A stretch of DNA of 64,000 nt, from positions 62,001 to 126,000 of the forward strand of contig CAKQWE010000002.1 of assembly GCA_934277975.1 (NCBI GenBank). Direction: 5' to 3'. The DNA comes from an uncultured Spirochaetales bacterium (GTDB lineage Bacteria; Spirochaetota; Spirochaetia; Sphaerochaetales; Sphaerochaetaceae). How positions within the stretch are numbered: position 1 is the stretch's first letter; every line of letters starts with the position of its first letter. The translations under genes were made by a program, and so were the position numbers. The notes under the pieces are model-generated. The model saw nothing but the letters and a program-made list of their open reading frames with translations. It did no database searches and was not told the DNA's origin. Positions 7,944 to 16,579 of the stretch are shown one piece after another.

Positions 7944-8717
7944 TCAGCCACAGACGATCTGTGCCAAGACCGCTGGCCTGCCATCTGGGAAGAGAAGGGC
8001 TATCTCGATGGTCCTTCCCGTCATGGCACCTCCTGAAACGACAGACTTTTCCTTCATGGTGAGCACATCCCCTTCATGGGCCGATGCCTTGAAGATAACA
8101 CTCATCTCCTGAATCTTCATGCTCTCCAACTGCGAAGTTGTATACTTTCCAAGAATTGCCCTAATGTAGGCTGCATTGTTCATGTGATGCCCAAGGTCAA
8201 CATCGGACGAAGTCACAGTCACTTCACCAAGGGTCCTGCATCCTTCAAACGATGGATCCATGCGTGGAAAGCCTTCGAACTGTATCGTGTCATCGCTGAA
8301 CTGGAATCCTTCTGGAAAAAGGGTGTCGAGCTTCTCCAGTCTGTTTTCCTTAAGATTCATGATCGCCCACTCCGTACATCCTTCTGCAATGATATCTCCA
8401 TTGCGCTGAAGACGATAGCATCGGTCTGTCCTGAATGACGTGGGCTTGACGGGCCATGTGGAGGCTGTCATGCGGCCCATCATGAACGGGCGCTCGTAGA
8501 AGCGGATGCGCGTCTTGACCGTGAGCCAGAACATGCTGTTTGCAACCATGTACGGCTGGCCTATGCCTATGAGGTCCGCGTGCTCTGATGCCAGGTCCAT
8601 GAAAAGCGAAAACGTGTCGAAGATCCCAAGTCTTCCGGAGTAGTCGCACATGCCGGGAGTGACGGTAATCTGTTTGGAATACTCGTTTGGAATCGACTCT
8701 TTGTCGTATTGCTCCAT
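7944..8717 (-). CDS. Acyl-ACP thioesterase
   Basis: 257 residues made of two hot-dog folds, releasing fatty acids from acyl carrier protein. The second half carries DVDLGHHMNNAAYIRAI, matching the family's catalytic Asn/His region (FatA/Acyl-ACP_TE), and the first has YSGRLGIFDTFSLFMD. The start at 8717 follows AGGAGG by eight bases; an upstream ATG at 8762 lacks one. Its stop lies 43 bases before pfk, so they may be co-transcribed. Confidence 0.88.
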   Translation of the reverse strand: MEQYDKESIPNEYSKQITVTPGMCDYSGRLGIFDTFSLFMDLASEHADLIGIGQPYMVANSMFWLTVKTRIRFYERPFMMGRMTASTWPVKPTSFRTDRCYRLQRNGDIIAEGCTEWAIMNLKENRLEKLDTLFPEGFQFSDDTIQFEGFPRMDPSFEGCRTLGEVTVTSSDVDLGHHMNNAAYIRAILGKYTTSQLESMKIQEMSVIFKASAHEGDVLTMKEKSVVSGGAMTGRTIEIALLFPDGRPAVLAQIVCG

Positions 8718-8900
8718 TCCAGTCCTCCTATAGACCATTTCCAATGGCTCAATGATAGTCAAAAGACGCTGCTTTTTCCAGTATTTGCAAAAAGTATGGA
8801 TGATTCTGTATATGCCGATTGTTTTTGAACGACTTGGCTAAGAACCAGTTAAGGTCGCTCCGTTTTGCGGCTGTGCCGTTGGTTTGCGGAATATGTTTTG

Positions 8901-8930
8901 TTGACAGTCTGCATCTGCGAATCCAATAAT
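8901..8930 (+). promoter_or_regulatory. Promoter of the sensor kinase operon
   Basis: TTGACA (8901-8906), 18 bases, AATAAT (8925-8930), about 70 bases before the kinase start. Confidence 0.6.
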
Positions 8931-9001
8931 GTACTTGTATGCCGGCTGTTGCGGGCGTTGGTGGTATCTTGCATCGCAGCGGGAACAAAGGAGCCTTGAT
9001 T

Positions 9002-10066
9002 TTGAAGAAACTGAACTGGACACGGAAGACGACCAAGGACCTGCTTTTCACCATAATGATCTTCGTCGTTGCACTTCTTGCAGGACTTCTTTTGAAATTC
9101 CCATTGGACGCACCTGACCAGATACCCCTCATATTCGTGCTTGGCGTCATGCTCATTGCCCTCAAGACCGATGGCTACGTGTGGGGCATAGCTTCTTCGG
9201 CTCTTATGGTGTTTTTGATTAATTTCGTGTTCGTTGACCCTTTCATGGCCTTCAATTTTTCACCATACACAATACCGTCGGCCATCGTTACCTTTGCCGT
9301 GTCATTTACGACAAGTGCACTCACAACCAAGGTCAGGGAGCAGGAGAAGATCAGGGTCGCTGCTGAGAAGGAGCAAATGCGAGCCAATCTCCTTAGGGCT
9401 GTGTCCCACGATCTTAGGACTCCTCTTACTGCGATATACGGTGCCACATCAACCATAATTGACAGGTATGACGAGCTTTCCAAGGCCCAGCAGCTTGAAC
9501 TGCTGCGGGATGTGAAGAACGACAGCGAATGGCTTATGAGGATGGTTGAGAACCTTCTTTCAGTCACTCGGGTCACAGGGGACGATGTGCAGCTCAAGAA
9601 GAACTCCATAGTATTGGAGGAGCTTGTTGGAACCACCGTTTCCAAGTTCAACAAAATGCATCCCAAGCAGAACCTCCATGTTGAGCTTCCATCCCGTTTC
9701 ATAACAATCCAAGGGGATGCAATCCTCCTTGAGCAGGTTATGATCAACCTTCTGGAGAACGCTGTCTTCCATGCGGATGGGATGACCCAGATCAAACTGG
9801 TTGTTAAGGAGAAGGGAAAACGAGTTGTGTTTGAAATAAGCGATGACGGATGCGGCATTCCTGCCGATAGGTTGGGTTCCCTTTTCAATGGTTCATGGAC
9901 TTCGAATGTTGGTACGGCTGACAGCAAGAGAAGCAACATGGGCATAGGGCTTTCCGTTTGCTATTCCATAATAAAGGCACACGGTGGAACAATGGTTGCA
10001 AGAAACGGAGCGAAGAAGGGTGCTGTGTTCAGCTTCACTCTGGACAAGGAGGTTGATGATGAGTAA
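9002..10066 (+). CDS. Membrane sensor histidine kinase, KdpD C-terminal half only
   Basis: 354 residues: four membrane helices (about 15-110, DUF4118-like), a linker, a HisKA domain with AVSHDLRTPL (His about 136), N box NLLENAVFHA, and G boxes DDGCGIP and GIGLSVCYS. It corresponds to KdpD without the N-terminal cytoplasmic sensor and USP domains. An ATG at 8939 has no ribosome site; TTG at 9002 follows AAAGGAG by eight bases, so I prefer it. The 3' end overlaps the regulator gene. No kdpFABC genes are nearby, so the target is unknown. Confidence 0.85.
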   Translation: MKKLNWTRKTTKDLLFTIMIFVVALLAGLLLKFPLDAPDQIPLIFVLGVMLIALKTDGYVWGIASSALMVFLINFVFVDPFMAFNFSPYTIPSAIVTFAVSFTTSALTTKVREQEKIRVAAEKEQMRANLLRAVSHDLRTPLTAIYGATSTIIDRYDELSKAQQLELLRDVKNDSEWLMRMVENLLSVTRVTGDDVQLKKNSIVLEELVGTTVSKFNKMHPKQNLHVELPSRFITIQGDAILLEQVMINLLENAVFHADGMTQIKLVVKEKGKRVVFEISDDGCGIPADRLGSLFNGSWTSNVGTADSKRSNMGIGLSVCYSIIKAHGGTMVARNGAKKGAVFSFTLDKEVDDE

Positions 10067-10772
10067 CAACAAATACAAGGTTCTGATAATCGAGGACGAT
10101 GCCACGATCATAAGGTTTGTGGAGACTGTACTTTCCACGTCAAACTATCAGGTGATAACAGCTACCAATGGTGTAACGGGCGAAAGGATGGCCTCTTCTC
10201 ACAACCCTGACTTGATCGTTTTGGATCTGGGCCTTCCTGACATGGATGGGCTTGAAATCATCAAGCATGTAAGGGAGAGCTCCACAGTGCCAATTCTGGT
10301 TCTTTCCGCCCGTACCCATGAGTCTGACAAGGTCTCTGCCTTGGATCGTGGAGCCAACGACTATGTTACCAAGCCTTTTGGCATAGATGAATTCCTTGCG
10401 AGGGTGAGGGCTTTGTTGAGAACGTCACGGCACTGTGCCTCCTCCTGCTCCGTGCCTGGAGGCAGATTCGTCCTCAAGGACCTTGTTATAGACTACGACA
10501 AGAGGCTTGTGACCATGGCCGGTGAAGACGTGAAGCTTACACAGACTGAATACAACATACTTGCCCTTCTTTCCGAATATGCTGGAAAGGTTTTGACTTA
10601 CTCCTCCATTGTCCGTTACATTTGGGGTGTCAACGATTCTGGAAACGTCAAGAAGATCCAGGTCAATATGGCAAATATAAGACGTAAGTGCGGTTTCGAT
10701 CCCGGCGATGACAGCTATATCATAAACGAGCTTGGAGTAGGCTACCGCATGAAGGACGGCAAGGAGGATTAG
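10059..10772 (+). CDS. OmpR/KdpE-type response regulator
   Basis: 237 residues: receiver domain with acidic pair EDD (12-14), phosphoacceptor Asp about 56 in VLDLGLPDMDG, Lys in TKPFG, then a winged-helix domain with KLTQTEYNILALL and GVGYRM at the end. AAGGAGGT lies inside the end of the kinase gene, five bases before ATG 10059. Partner of the upstream kinase. Confidence 0.9.
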   Translation: MSNNKYKVLIIEDDATIIRFVETVLSTSNYQVITATNGVTGERMASSHNPDLIVLDLGLPDMDGLEIIKHVRESSTVPILVLSARTHESDKVSALDRGANDYVTKPFGIDEFLARVRALLRTSRHCASSCSVPGGRFVLKDLVIDYDKRLVTMAGEDVKLTQTEYNILALLSEYAGKVLTYSSIVRYIWGVNDSGNVKKIQVNMANIRRKCGFDPGDDSYIINELGVGYRMKDGKED

Positions 10773-10774
10773 TT

Positions 10775-11833
10775 TTGTCTGTCAAGGTCCTTTTCATTGG
10801 TGGCACTGGGACGATAAGCTCTGCAATCGTCGAGCATATGTCTGAACTTCCCAAATGGGAGGTCTACGTACTCAATAGAGGGAACAGACTTGAGAACCTT
10901 CCATCTGGAGTGCATCAGCTTACGGCGGACATCCATGATCCTTCGTCCGTGGAGAAGTGTCTTGACGGTCAGTCCTTCGACGTGGTCTGTGACTTCATTG
11001 GGTTCGTGCCATCTGACCTTGAGTCCGTATGCCGTATCTTGAAGGGGCGTGTTGGACAGTTCGTCTACATAAGCTCCGCCTCTGCATACCAGAAGCCCCC
11101 TAGGACCTGGCTCATTACGGAGGAGACTCCTCTTGAGAATCCTTATTGGGAGTATTCCCGCAACAAGATAGCCTGTGAGGAGTACCTCATGCGCCTTTTC
11201 AGGGAGGAAGGCTTCCCTGTGACCATCGTTAGACCCAGCCACACGTACTGCGAACGCTCCGTTCCCGTTGGAATCCATGGAGCCAAAGGCAGCTGGCAGG
11301 TGCTGAAACGCATGCTGGAAGGCAAGCCTGTGATAGTCCATGGCGATGGCTCATCCTTGTGGACCATGACTGACAGCCGTGACTTTGCAAAGGCCTTCGT
11401 TGGACTTCTTGGCAATCCTTCTGCCATTGGTCAGGCATTTCACATCACATCCGATGAATCCAACACATGGAACCGCATCTACGAAACGATAGCTTTGTGT
11501 CTATCGCATGAATATGATCGTGAAGTCAGGTTCGTCCCTTGCTATGTGCCTTCCTCCATCGTTGCGGCCTTTGGCCCTGTGAACGGCTACGATATGACGG
11601 GAAATCTCCTTGGAGACAAGGCCAACAGCGTCGTGTTCGACAACTCAAAGGTGAAGGCGCTCGTTCCTTCGTTCCATGCTTCCATATCGTTGGAGGAGGG
11701 TTTTTCCCGTACCATACACAATGTAGTCTCATCTCCTGAGCTCCAACGTGAAGACCCGGATTTCGACCTTTGGTGCGACAGACTTGTCGCAGCCATGGAT
11801 GGGGTGAAAAGCGCCCTTGGTTTGCCTTCATGA
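10775..11833 (+). CDS. NAD-dependent epimerase/dehydratase (extended SDR)
   Basis: 352 residues with an N-terminal Rossmann motif GGTGTISSAI (about 9-18) and a YSRNK active-site motif (about residue 128-132), as in nucleotide-sugar or mRNA-binding-like SDRs. The start is TTG at 10775, seven bases after AAGGAGG that overlaps the regulator stop, so it shares the operon. The substrate cannot be read from sequence. It ends in an ATGA overlap with the next gene. Confidence 0.82.
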   Translation: MSVKVLFIGGTGTISSAIVEHMSELPKWEVYVLNRGNRLENLPSGVHQLTADIHDPSSVEKCLDGQSFDVVCDFIGFVPSDLESVCRILKGRVGQFVYISSASAYQKPPRTWLITEETPLENPYWEYSRNKIACEEYLMRLFREEGFPVTIVRPSHTYCERSVPVGIHGAKGSWQVLKRMLEGKPVIVHGDGSSLWTMTDSRDFAKAFVGLLGNPSAIGQAFHITSDESNTWNRIYETIALCLSHEYDREVRFVPCYVPSSIVAAFGPVNGYDMTGNLLGDKANSVVFDNSKVKALVPSFHASISLEEGFSRTIHNVVSSPELQREDPDFDLWCDRLVAAMDGVKSALGLPS

Positions 11834-12144
11834 AGGACTGCTTGATAACCGTTGCAAAGGTCTCTTCTTTCGACGACTTGTCTTCGCTGTACGAGAACCC
11901 TGGTTTTGATGGTTCCTGCTGCATGAAGGAAGGAATGAGGTTCGTATCCCATGATGCCAAGATGCCGTCAGGCTTCTGTGAAAGTGCATGGCAGAACCTG
12001 TATCCATATGTGTTTGCACTGGCAAACGGTGGAGGAAACTTCTTCGATGGCTGGATGAAGAACCCTCACTCCGCCATGGTTTCCTGCAACGACGGCTTCA
12101 GGCCTGTGAGTTTCTATATAGAAGTTGTTGAACAAAGTCATTGA
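11830..12144 (+). CDS. TIGR04076 family protein
   Basis: 104 residues. The order (K-V/I-T-V-K start, a CCMKEGMRF turn, GFCESAW, LANGGGNFF, SCNDGFRPVSF) matches the TIGR04076 family of small proteins, of unknown role, common in anaerobes. ATG overlaps the epimerase stop, so I start it at 11830 although the frame is open further up. Last gene of the kinase/regulator/epimerase operon. Confidence 0.72.
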   Translation: MKDCLITVAKVSSFDDLSSLYENPGFDGSCCMKEGMRFVSHDAKMPSGFCESAWQNLYPYVFALANGGGNFFDGWMKNPHSAMVSCNDGFRPVSFYIEVVEQSH

Positions 12145-12155
12145 GGTAGGGTGAT

Positions 12156-12256
12156 GAGCGTTTGGCTATCGCTCGGGTCGAGCCTCTGATTCGCCATATA
12201 AAACAAAAACCCACAGCCTTCGCTGTAGGTTTTTTCTTTCGGGGCGAGAGGACTCG
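12156..12256 (-). repeat. Displaced copy of the tRNA-Pro 3' end, terminator and flank
   Basis: 101 bp nearly matching 12318-12417. It carries the T-arm and 3' end of tRNA-Pro, a terminator hairpin (CCTACAG/CTGTGGG) and about 45 bp of further flank. The hairpin loop differs between copies while the stem is kept. This is the same arrangement as at tRNA-Arg. Confidence 0.8.
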
Positions 12257-12317
12257 TCCTTGCGGTGTCCCGGGTAGGACACCTGCGGACCGCCTCGCTG
12301 CAAACGCAATCCTGCCG
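12257..12317 (-). mobile_element. Core of a miniature element at tRNA-Pro
   Basis: 61 bp between the two repeat copies. It contains a perfect hairpin GGTGTCC (12264-12270)/GGACACC (12277-12283) in the place where the tRNA-Arg element has GGTGC/GCACC. No ORF. Confidence 0.5.
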
Positions 12318-12370
12318 GAGCGTTTGTCTATCGCTCGGGTCGAGCCTCTGATTCGCCCCATAAAACAAAA

Positions 12371-12397
12371 ACCCACAGCTTGCACTGTAGGTTTTTC
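12371..12397 (-). terminator. Terminator of tRNA-Pro
   Basis: Stem CCTACAG/CTGTGGG with loop TGCAAG read on the minus strand, followed by TTTTTGTTTTA, directly after the tRNA 3' end. Confidence 0.75.
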
Positions 12398-12399
12398 TT

Positions 12400-12472
12400 T
12401 CGGGGCGAGAGGACTCGAACCTCCGATATCCTGCTCCCAAAGCAGGCGCCATAGCCGCTAGGCAACGCCCCG
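12400..12472 (-). tRNA. trnP: tRNA-Pro (anticodon TGG)
   Basis: A 73-base minus-strand cloverleaf: acceptor CGGGGCG/CGCCCCG with the C1-G72 pair typical of bacterial tRNA-Pro, anticodon stem CCTGC/GCAGG with loop TTTGGGA, T stem GGAGG/CCTCT with TTCGAGT loop. The D arm is short (GCC/GGC). No encoded CCA. Confidence 0.88.
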
Positions 12473-12484
12473 GAACGTTTGTTG

Positions 12485-12513
12485 AGTATATGCAATTGAC
12501 TGCATTGCGTCAA
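12485..12513 (-). promoter_or_regulatory. Promoter of tRNA-Pro
   Basis: Minus strand TTGACG (12508-12513), 17 bases, TATACT (12485-12490), about 12 bases before the tRNA 5' end. Confidence 0.75.
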
Positions 12514-12531
12514 GAAGGGTAGTGTTGATTT

Positions 12532-13185
12532 ATGTCGCAATACGATTCTTTGCTAAGCGAAGCCTACGATATCCTTGATTCGAGGTACCCAAAGGACATT
12601 CGTTTTCTGGATGAACGAGACCCGTTTCAGTTCCTCATTTCCGTGATTCTTAGCGCACAGACTACGGACGAGACCGTCAACAGGGTTGCGCCCGTACTGT
12701 TCTCTTCGTACCCCAATGCCTCTTCACTTGCCGCAGCGGACATAGAAGACGTCAAGTCCATAATCCACAGCACCGGATTCTTCAATTCGAAAGCCAGGCA
12801 TATCATAGACTGCTCAAAGGCCCTTTGCGAGGAATACGGGGGAGCTGTGCCTTCTTCCATGGAGGATTTGGTTTCCCTTCCTGGGGTTGGTAGAAAGACA
12901 GCCAACTGCTTGCGATCCAATGTGCTGGGCCTCCCTGGGATTGTGGTGGACACCCATTTCTCCAGAGTCGTTTCAAGACTGTTGGGATTGCCTTCAAGAG
13001 ATCCCGTGAAGATTGAGCGAGTAGTGGCTGACAACCTGCCACAGAATAGATGGTCCAGGTTCTCAATGACGGCCAACAGCCATGGTAGGGATGTGTGCCA
13101 TGCATCCAAGCCGCAGTGCTCCAATTGCCCCTTGTCCTCTTTGTGTAGTTATAACCAAGCAAAGGACTTTACATCTTTTCGATAA
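12532..13185 (+). CDS. nth: Endonuclease III, DNA glycosylase/AP lyase
   Basis: 217 residues, removing oxidised pyrimidines in base-excision repair. Helix-hairpin-helix SLPGVGRKTANC with catalytic Lys about 122, catalytic Asp about 140 in VVDTHFSRV, and a C-terminal [4Fe-4S] loop C-x6-C-x2-C-x5-C. Length is normal. Its 5' end lies only 60 bases from the divergent tRNA-Pro. Confidence 0.93.
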   Translation: MSQYDSLLSEAYDILDSRYPKDIRFLDERDPFQFLISVILSAQTTDETVNRVAPVLFSSYPNASSLAAADIEDVKSIIHSTGFFNSKARHIIDCSKALCEEYGGAVPSSMEDLVSLPGVGRKTANCLRSNVLGLPGIVVDTHFSRVVSRLLGLPSRDPVKIERVVADNLPQNRWSRFSMTANSHGRDVCHASKPQCSNCPLSSLCSYNQAKDFTSFR

Positions 13186-13251
13186 TTTGATAAGTTCAGT
13201 ATGTTGCTCTGCAAAGACGCTAAAAAGACGCTTATTTAAGGTGGATATATT

Positions 13252-13482
13252 ATGGCACGTAGATGTGAGATTTGTGGAAAAGGTACTATAGCTGGTAACA
13301 GCGTTACAAGAAAGGGACAGCCAAAGAAGAAGGGCGGTGTCGGTCAGCATATTGGTGTCACAACCAAGAGAGTCTTCAAGCCAAACCTTATCTCAGTCAA
13401 GACAATGGTTGACGGAACTCCAAGGACAATCAAGGTCTGTGCTCGCTGCCTTAGAGCTGGAAAGGTCCAGAAGGTTGTATGA
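13252..13482 (+). CDS. rpmB: Ribosomal protein bL28
   Basis: 76 residues with the conserved start MARRCEICGKG, the NSVTRKGQPKKK block and C-terminal CARCLRAGK, giving two CxxC motifs (zinc-binding form). Preceded by AAGGTGG. A terminator follows, so it is probably monocistronic. Confidence 0.95.
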   Translation: MARRCEICGKGTIAGNSVTRKGQPKKKGGVGQHIGVTTKRVFKPNLISVKTMVDGTPRTIKVCARCLRAGKVQKVV

Positions 13483-13545
13483 TAGCTGAGCAAACGGCTT
13501 TTGTAGCTTAAGACCTAGAAGTTGTGGTTGCGCTTGTGCGCAATG

Positions 13546-13577
13546 AAAGGACTCCCATGATGGGGGTCTTTTTGTTT
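13546..13577 (+). terminator. Rho-independent terminator of rpmB
   Basis: GACTCCC / GGGGGTC stem with a 5-base loop (13550-13568), followed by TTTTTGTTTT. Confidence 0.8.
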
Positions 13578-13624
13578 TCAAATCCCATGCTCTTGGGTTT
13601 CCAGCCACTTTAGCCTGTTGAAGT

Positions 13625-13828
13625 TTGTGGGCAATCTGTAGTGGCTGTGGCATTTGTGGCAAGTGTGGAGCTTGTAATGTCTGTAGAAATTTTCAAAACG
13701 GACCCTGCAAGAGCTACTTTATCCTCATGGTTGGGAGGCTTCGTATCGACATCCTTGTGCAACAGCCTTCGCCAAAGACCTTTGACATGTGGGATTCAAA
13801 GGCATCGGTCTTGCAATGCGGGGTGTAG
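13625..13828 (+). CDS. Possible small cysteine-triplet peptide (doubtful)
   Basis: An open frame starting TTG at 13625, directly after an in-frame TGA, whose first part has cysteines at residues 5, 8, 11, 14, 17 and 20, one every third residue, plus Cys 28. The DNA therefore has a 9-base period. There is no Shine-Dalgarno sequence, and the 3' half overlaps the galK 3' end on the other strand. It could be a metal-binding peptide or only a short repeat; I favour neither strongly. Confidence 0.2.
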   Translation: MWAICSGCGICGKCGACNVCRNFQNGPCKSYFILMVGRLRIDILVQQPSPKTFDMWDSKASVLQCGV

Positions 13829-14973
13829 GCCTCTATAGTGCCTGCGAATCCGCCTCCCTGGATGCGGTAGGCCCCTTCGTGTCCTAGGAATGATTGGGCC
13901 ATTGCGTAGGCGAGGGCGATCCCTTGTTCCGTGCTGCAGTTTGGGCTGTATATGTTCTGTAGGAATTCGAACGATGATTGACCGCTTTCCATTACGAGAT
14001 TCAAATAGCCAGCGAAGTCCTTTTCGGACAAGGCTTTGAGCATACCGTCCACGCAATCGTTCTCACGGAAGAAGTGATAGGCCCTAAGTATGGCTCGGTC
14101 ATTGGAGAGGTCTCTGCGTATGGATGAAATGGAGTTGAAGAAGTCTTGTGGTGACACCTCTCGTAGGGCGGTTTTCCCAAACCATTTCGCCACGGTTTTC
14201 ATTTCAAGCGGGATTGAGGAGTAGTCGCAGGTGAGGTCTGCATGGCTGCCACCTGTGTTGACTACAACATAGTCGTATCCGTATTCCGAGAAGTCTATTG
14301 ATATGGGTGATATCACAGGGTGCAAGGGATCTTTGAAATCGATTCCCACAACACCTCCGTTTGCGCAGGCTATCTGGTCCATGAGACCGCATGGTTTGCC
14401 AAAATATGAGTTTTCCGCCTCCTGTCCCATGATTGCAAGCTCTGTGGTTGAGAAACGGTCGTCGTTGAAGAGCGAGTTGAAGATGGTTCCAATGAGGACT
14501 TCTATAGCCGCTGAGCTGCTGAGTCCTGAACCCTTGAATATGTTCGAGTCCGTGTTGGCCTCAAAGCCTCCAAGGTATCCTCCTCGCTTTACAATCGCTG
14601 CTGCAATGCCTCTTACGAGTGACTGTGTGGTGCCTTGTTCCTCTTCATGCACGTTCAAATCCGAGATGTCCACATTCACAGCAGGATAGCCTTCGCTTAG
14701 GATTGTGACGTTGTAGTCCATTGTCTCGTGGACGGCTGCTATCGTATCCAGGTCTATCGACCCTGCGATTACCTTCCCGTTGTTGTGGTCCGTGTGGTTG
14801 CCTCCAAGTTCTGTTCTGCCAGATGTGGAGAACAACGCCTGTGATGTGGCTCCGAAAAGTTCAACGTGTTTCCTTTCAAGGTCTTCAAGTCTCTTGCTTT
14901 TTTTCCCCGCTTCTTTTGAATCCAATGATCTTCCGTACAGACCTTGCAGCTTCTGCAATCCAAAGATATCCAT
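13714..14973 (-). CDS. galK: Galactokinase
   Basis: 419 residues, GHMP kinase phosphorylating galactose in the Leloir pathway. Signature GRTELGGNHTDHNNG (about 52-66), ATP loop GSGLSSSAA and the C-terminal GGGFAGT block are intact. An extended N-terminal part before the signature is normal for clostridial/spirochaetal GalK. AGGAGG lies seven bases before ATG 14973, inside the recQ coding sequence: the two genes overlap by 89 bases in different frames. No galT or galE adjoins it. Confidence 0.92.
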   Translation of the reverse strand: MDIFGLQKLQGLYGRSLDSKEAGKKSKRLEDLERKHVELFGATSQALFSTSGRTELGGNHTDHNNGKVIAGSIDLDTIAAVHETMDYNVTILSEGYPAVNVDISDLNVHEEEQGTTQSLVRGIAAAIVKRGGYLGGFEANTDSNIFKGSGLSSSAAIEVLIGTIFNSLFNDDRFSTTELAIMGQEAENSYFGKPCGLMDQIACANGGVVGIDFKDPLHPVISPISIDFSEYGYDYVVVNTGGSHADLTCDYSSIPLEMKTVAKWFGKTALREVSPQDFFNSISSIRRDLSNDRAILRAYHFFRENDCVDGMLKALSEKDFAGYLNLVMESGQSSFEFLQNIYSPNCSTEQGIALAYAMAQSFLGHEGAYRIQGGGFAGTIEAYTPHCKTDAFESHMSKVFGEGCCTRMSIRSLPTMRIK

Positions 14974-16579
14974 CGTTGATCCTCCTGAGAACAAGTGCAA
15001 TGAAATTATACAAGGAAATATCGTTGCGGTACAGCAATTTCCCTTTGTTGAAGAATTGAACGCTTCCCATCCCCATTTCGTTTCCGTTGGTGCAAATCCC
15101 CTTGATTGCCTCCTTGAGCCTGGCACAGTTCCAGCTATGCATCGCCCCAAAGAACGGGTTGCACATGTCCGCTTGGCCCACAACTGATGCATCCCTGTTT
15201 CCTGTAAGGAGATATGCCGCCTTCTCAATCGAGTACCTGAAAGGGAACATCTTTGTAAACACCTTAAGGACGGCTTCATCCTTGGTGCTCTTCATCTCCA
15301 TTCCAAGACACACGTCGCAGCCCGAGCATTCGTCCTTTTCCTCTCCCATGGCGCGCAACAGCCCACGCCGTCTGCACTCGCTCCCATTGAAGACCGATGT
15401 CAATGAGTTCGATGTCAATGGCTCCTTTCCTTCATCCTGGTTTTTTTTCCATGGTTCATTTACGATCCAGGCCATTGAAAGCTTACCATCTCGTCCTGCT
15501 CTTCCCGATTCCTGAAGGTACTCCTCAACCGTCTTTGGTAGGTTGTAGTGGACAACCGTCCTAATCGATTTGACGTCTACTCCCATGCCAAAGGCGCATG
15601 TAGTTACAAGGACCCCGTCCTTCGTATTGGAGAACCATTTCTCCAATCCTTCACGTTCGTTTTTGGATAGGCCTGCGTGGTAGTACCGGATTGGAAAGGT
15701 TCTGTTAGTCTCTGGCATGTGCGTTTTAGGCTTCCCGTTGTTGCTTGCAAGTCTTCTTGCAGCAAGGTCCCTTGCACTTTCAAAGCATATCTGCTGTGTC
15801 TCGTGCCTTGTCCTGCAGAATACAAGCGCCGGACGTTCGCACTTTTCAAGTATGTCCGCCACCGCCTGCCTTTTGTCCAGACACCTATACACGGCATAGA
15901 CGATGTTCTCTCTGTCTGCGTCCCCTCTCACAACTAGAGGCTTGGAAGGGAAGAGGTGTTGTGCAATGAAGCCAATGGTTTCCTTTGATGCTGTGGCTGT
16001 GAAAGCAAGGACCTGTTTTGGCATGAGTTCGAAGACGGCTTTCTTCAACTGTGAATATTTAGGTCTGAAATTCTTTCCCCATTGTGAAATGACATGCGCT
16101 TCGTCAATGACAAGAAGACTTGTCCTGTATTTTTTTAGTTTGGTCATTACTTCCGGTCTAAGCAAGGTTTCCGGTGTGGTCATTATGATTCTCGTTGACT
16201 TTTCTTCTGTGCCTCCTAGACCTTTTGCTTTGGCATCGAGCTTTGCCCAAAGCTGCCTGCGCTGCTGTTTCGTCTGTCCTCCTCTTAGCGCTATACACTC
16301 GATTCCAGCCTTCTTCAGCTTTGCCATTTGGTCGTTCATGAGGGCCAGCAGGGGATAGACGATTATCGTAAGACCTTTGCAGAGCACTGCTGGGACGAGG
16401 AAGCACAATGATTTGCCTGTCCCCGTAGGTAGTATCACAAGCTGGTGCCTTACGAATGCTCCTTGGTCCTGCTCCAATATCCGCTCCATGACCAGCATCT
16501 GGAAAGGTTTGACCATGGTTATTCCAAACAGAGTCTTTGCGGTTCGTCTTATCCGTGTGGTATTCGATTCCATTTGCAT
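14885..16579 (-). CDS. recQ: RecQ-family ATP-dependent DNA helicase
   Basis: 564 residues. Helicase motifs: LPTGTGKS (50-57), DEAH (159-162), FTATA, then a second RecA domain with YHAGLSKNER, TCAFGMGVDVKSIR and QESGRAGRDG. A zinc region with CSGCDVC follows. The typical HRDC domain is absent and the C-terminus differs from E. coli RecQ. AGGAGG is eight bases before ATG. The last 29 codons overlap the start of galK. Confidence 0.88.
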   Translation of the reverse strand: MQMESNTTRIRRTAKTLFGITMVKPFQMLVMERILEQDQGAFVRHQLVILPTGTGKSLCFLVPAVLCKGLTIIVYPLLALMNDQMAKLKKAGIECIALRGGQTKQQRRQLWAKLDAKAKGLGGTEEKSTRIIMTTPETLLRPEVMTKLKKYRTSLLVIDEAHVISQWGKNFRPKYSQLKKAVFELMPKQVLAFTATASKETIGFIAQHLFPSKPLVVRGDADRENIVYAVYRCLDKRQAVADILEKCERPALVFCRTRHETQQICFESARDLAARRLASNNGKPKTHMPETNRTFPIRYYHAGLSKNEREGLEKWFSNTKDGVLVTTCAFGMGVDVKSIRTVVHYNLPKTVEEYLQESGRAGRDGKLSMAWIVNEPWKKNQDEGKEPLTSNSLTSVFNGSECRRRGLLRAMGEEKDECSGCDVCLGMEMKSTKDEAVLKVFTKMFPFRYSIEKAAYLLTGNRDASVVGQADMCNPFFGAMHSWNCARLKEAIKGICTNGNEMGMGSVQFFNKGKLLYRNDISLYNFIALVLRRINDGYLWIAEAARSVRKIIGFKRSGEKKQET

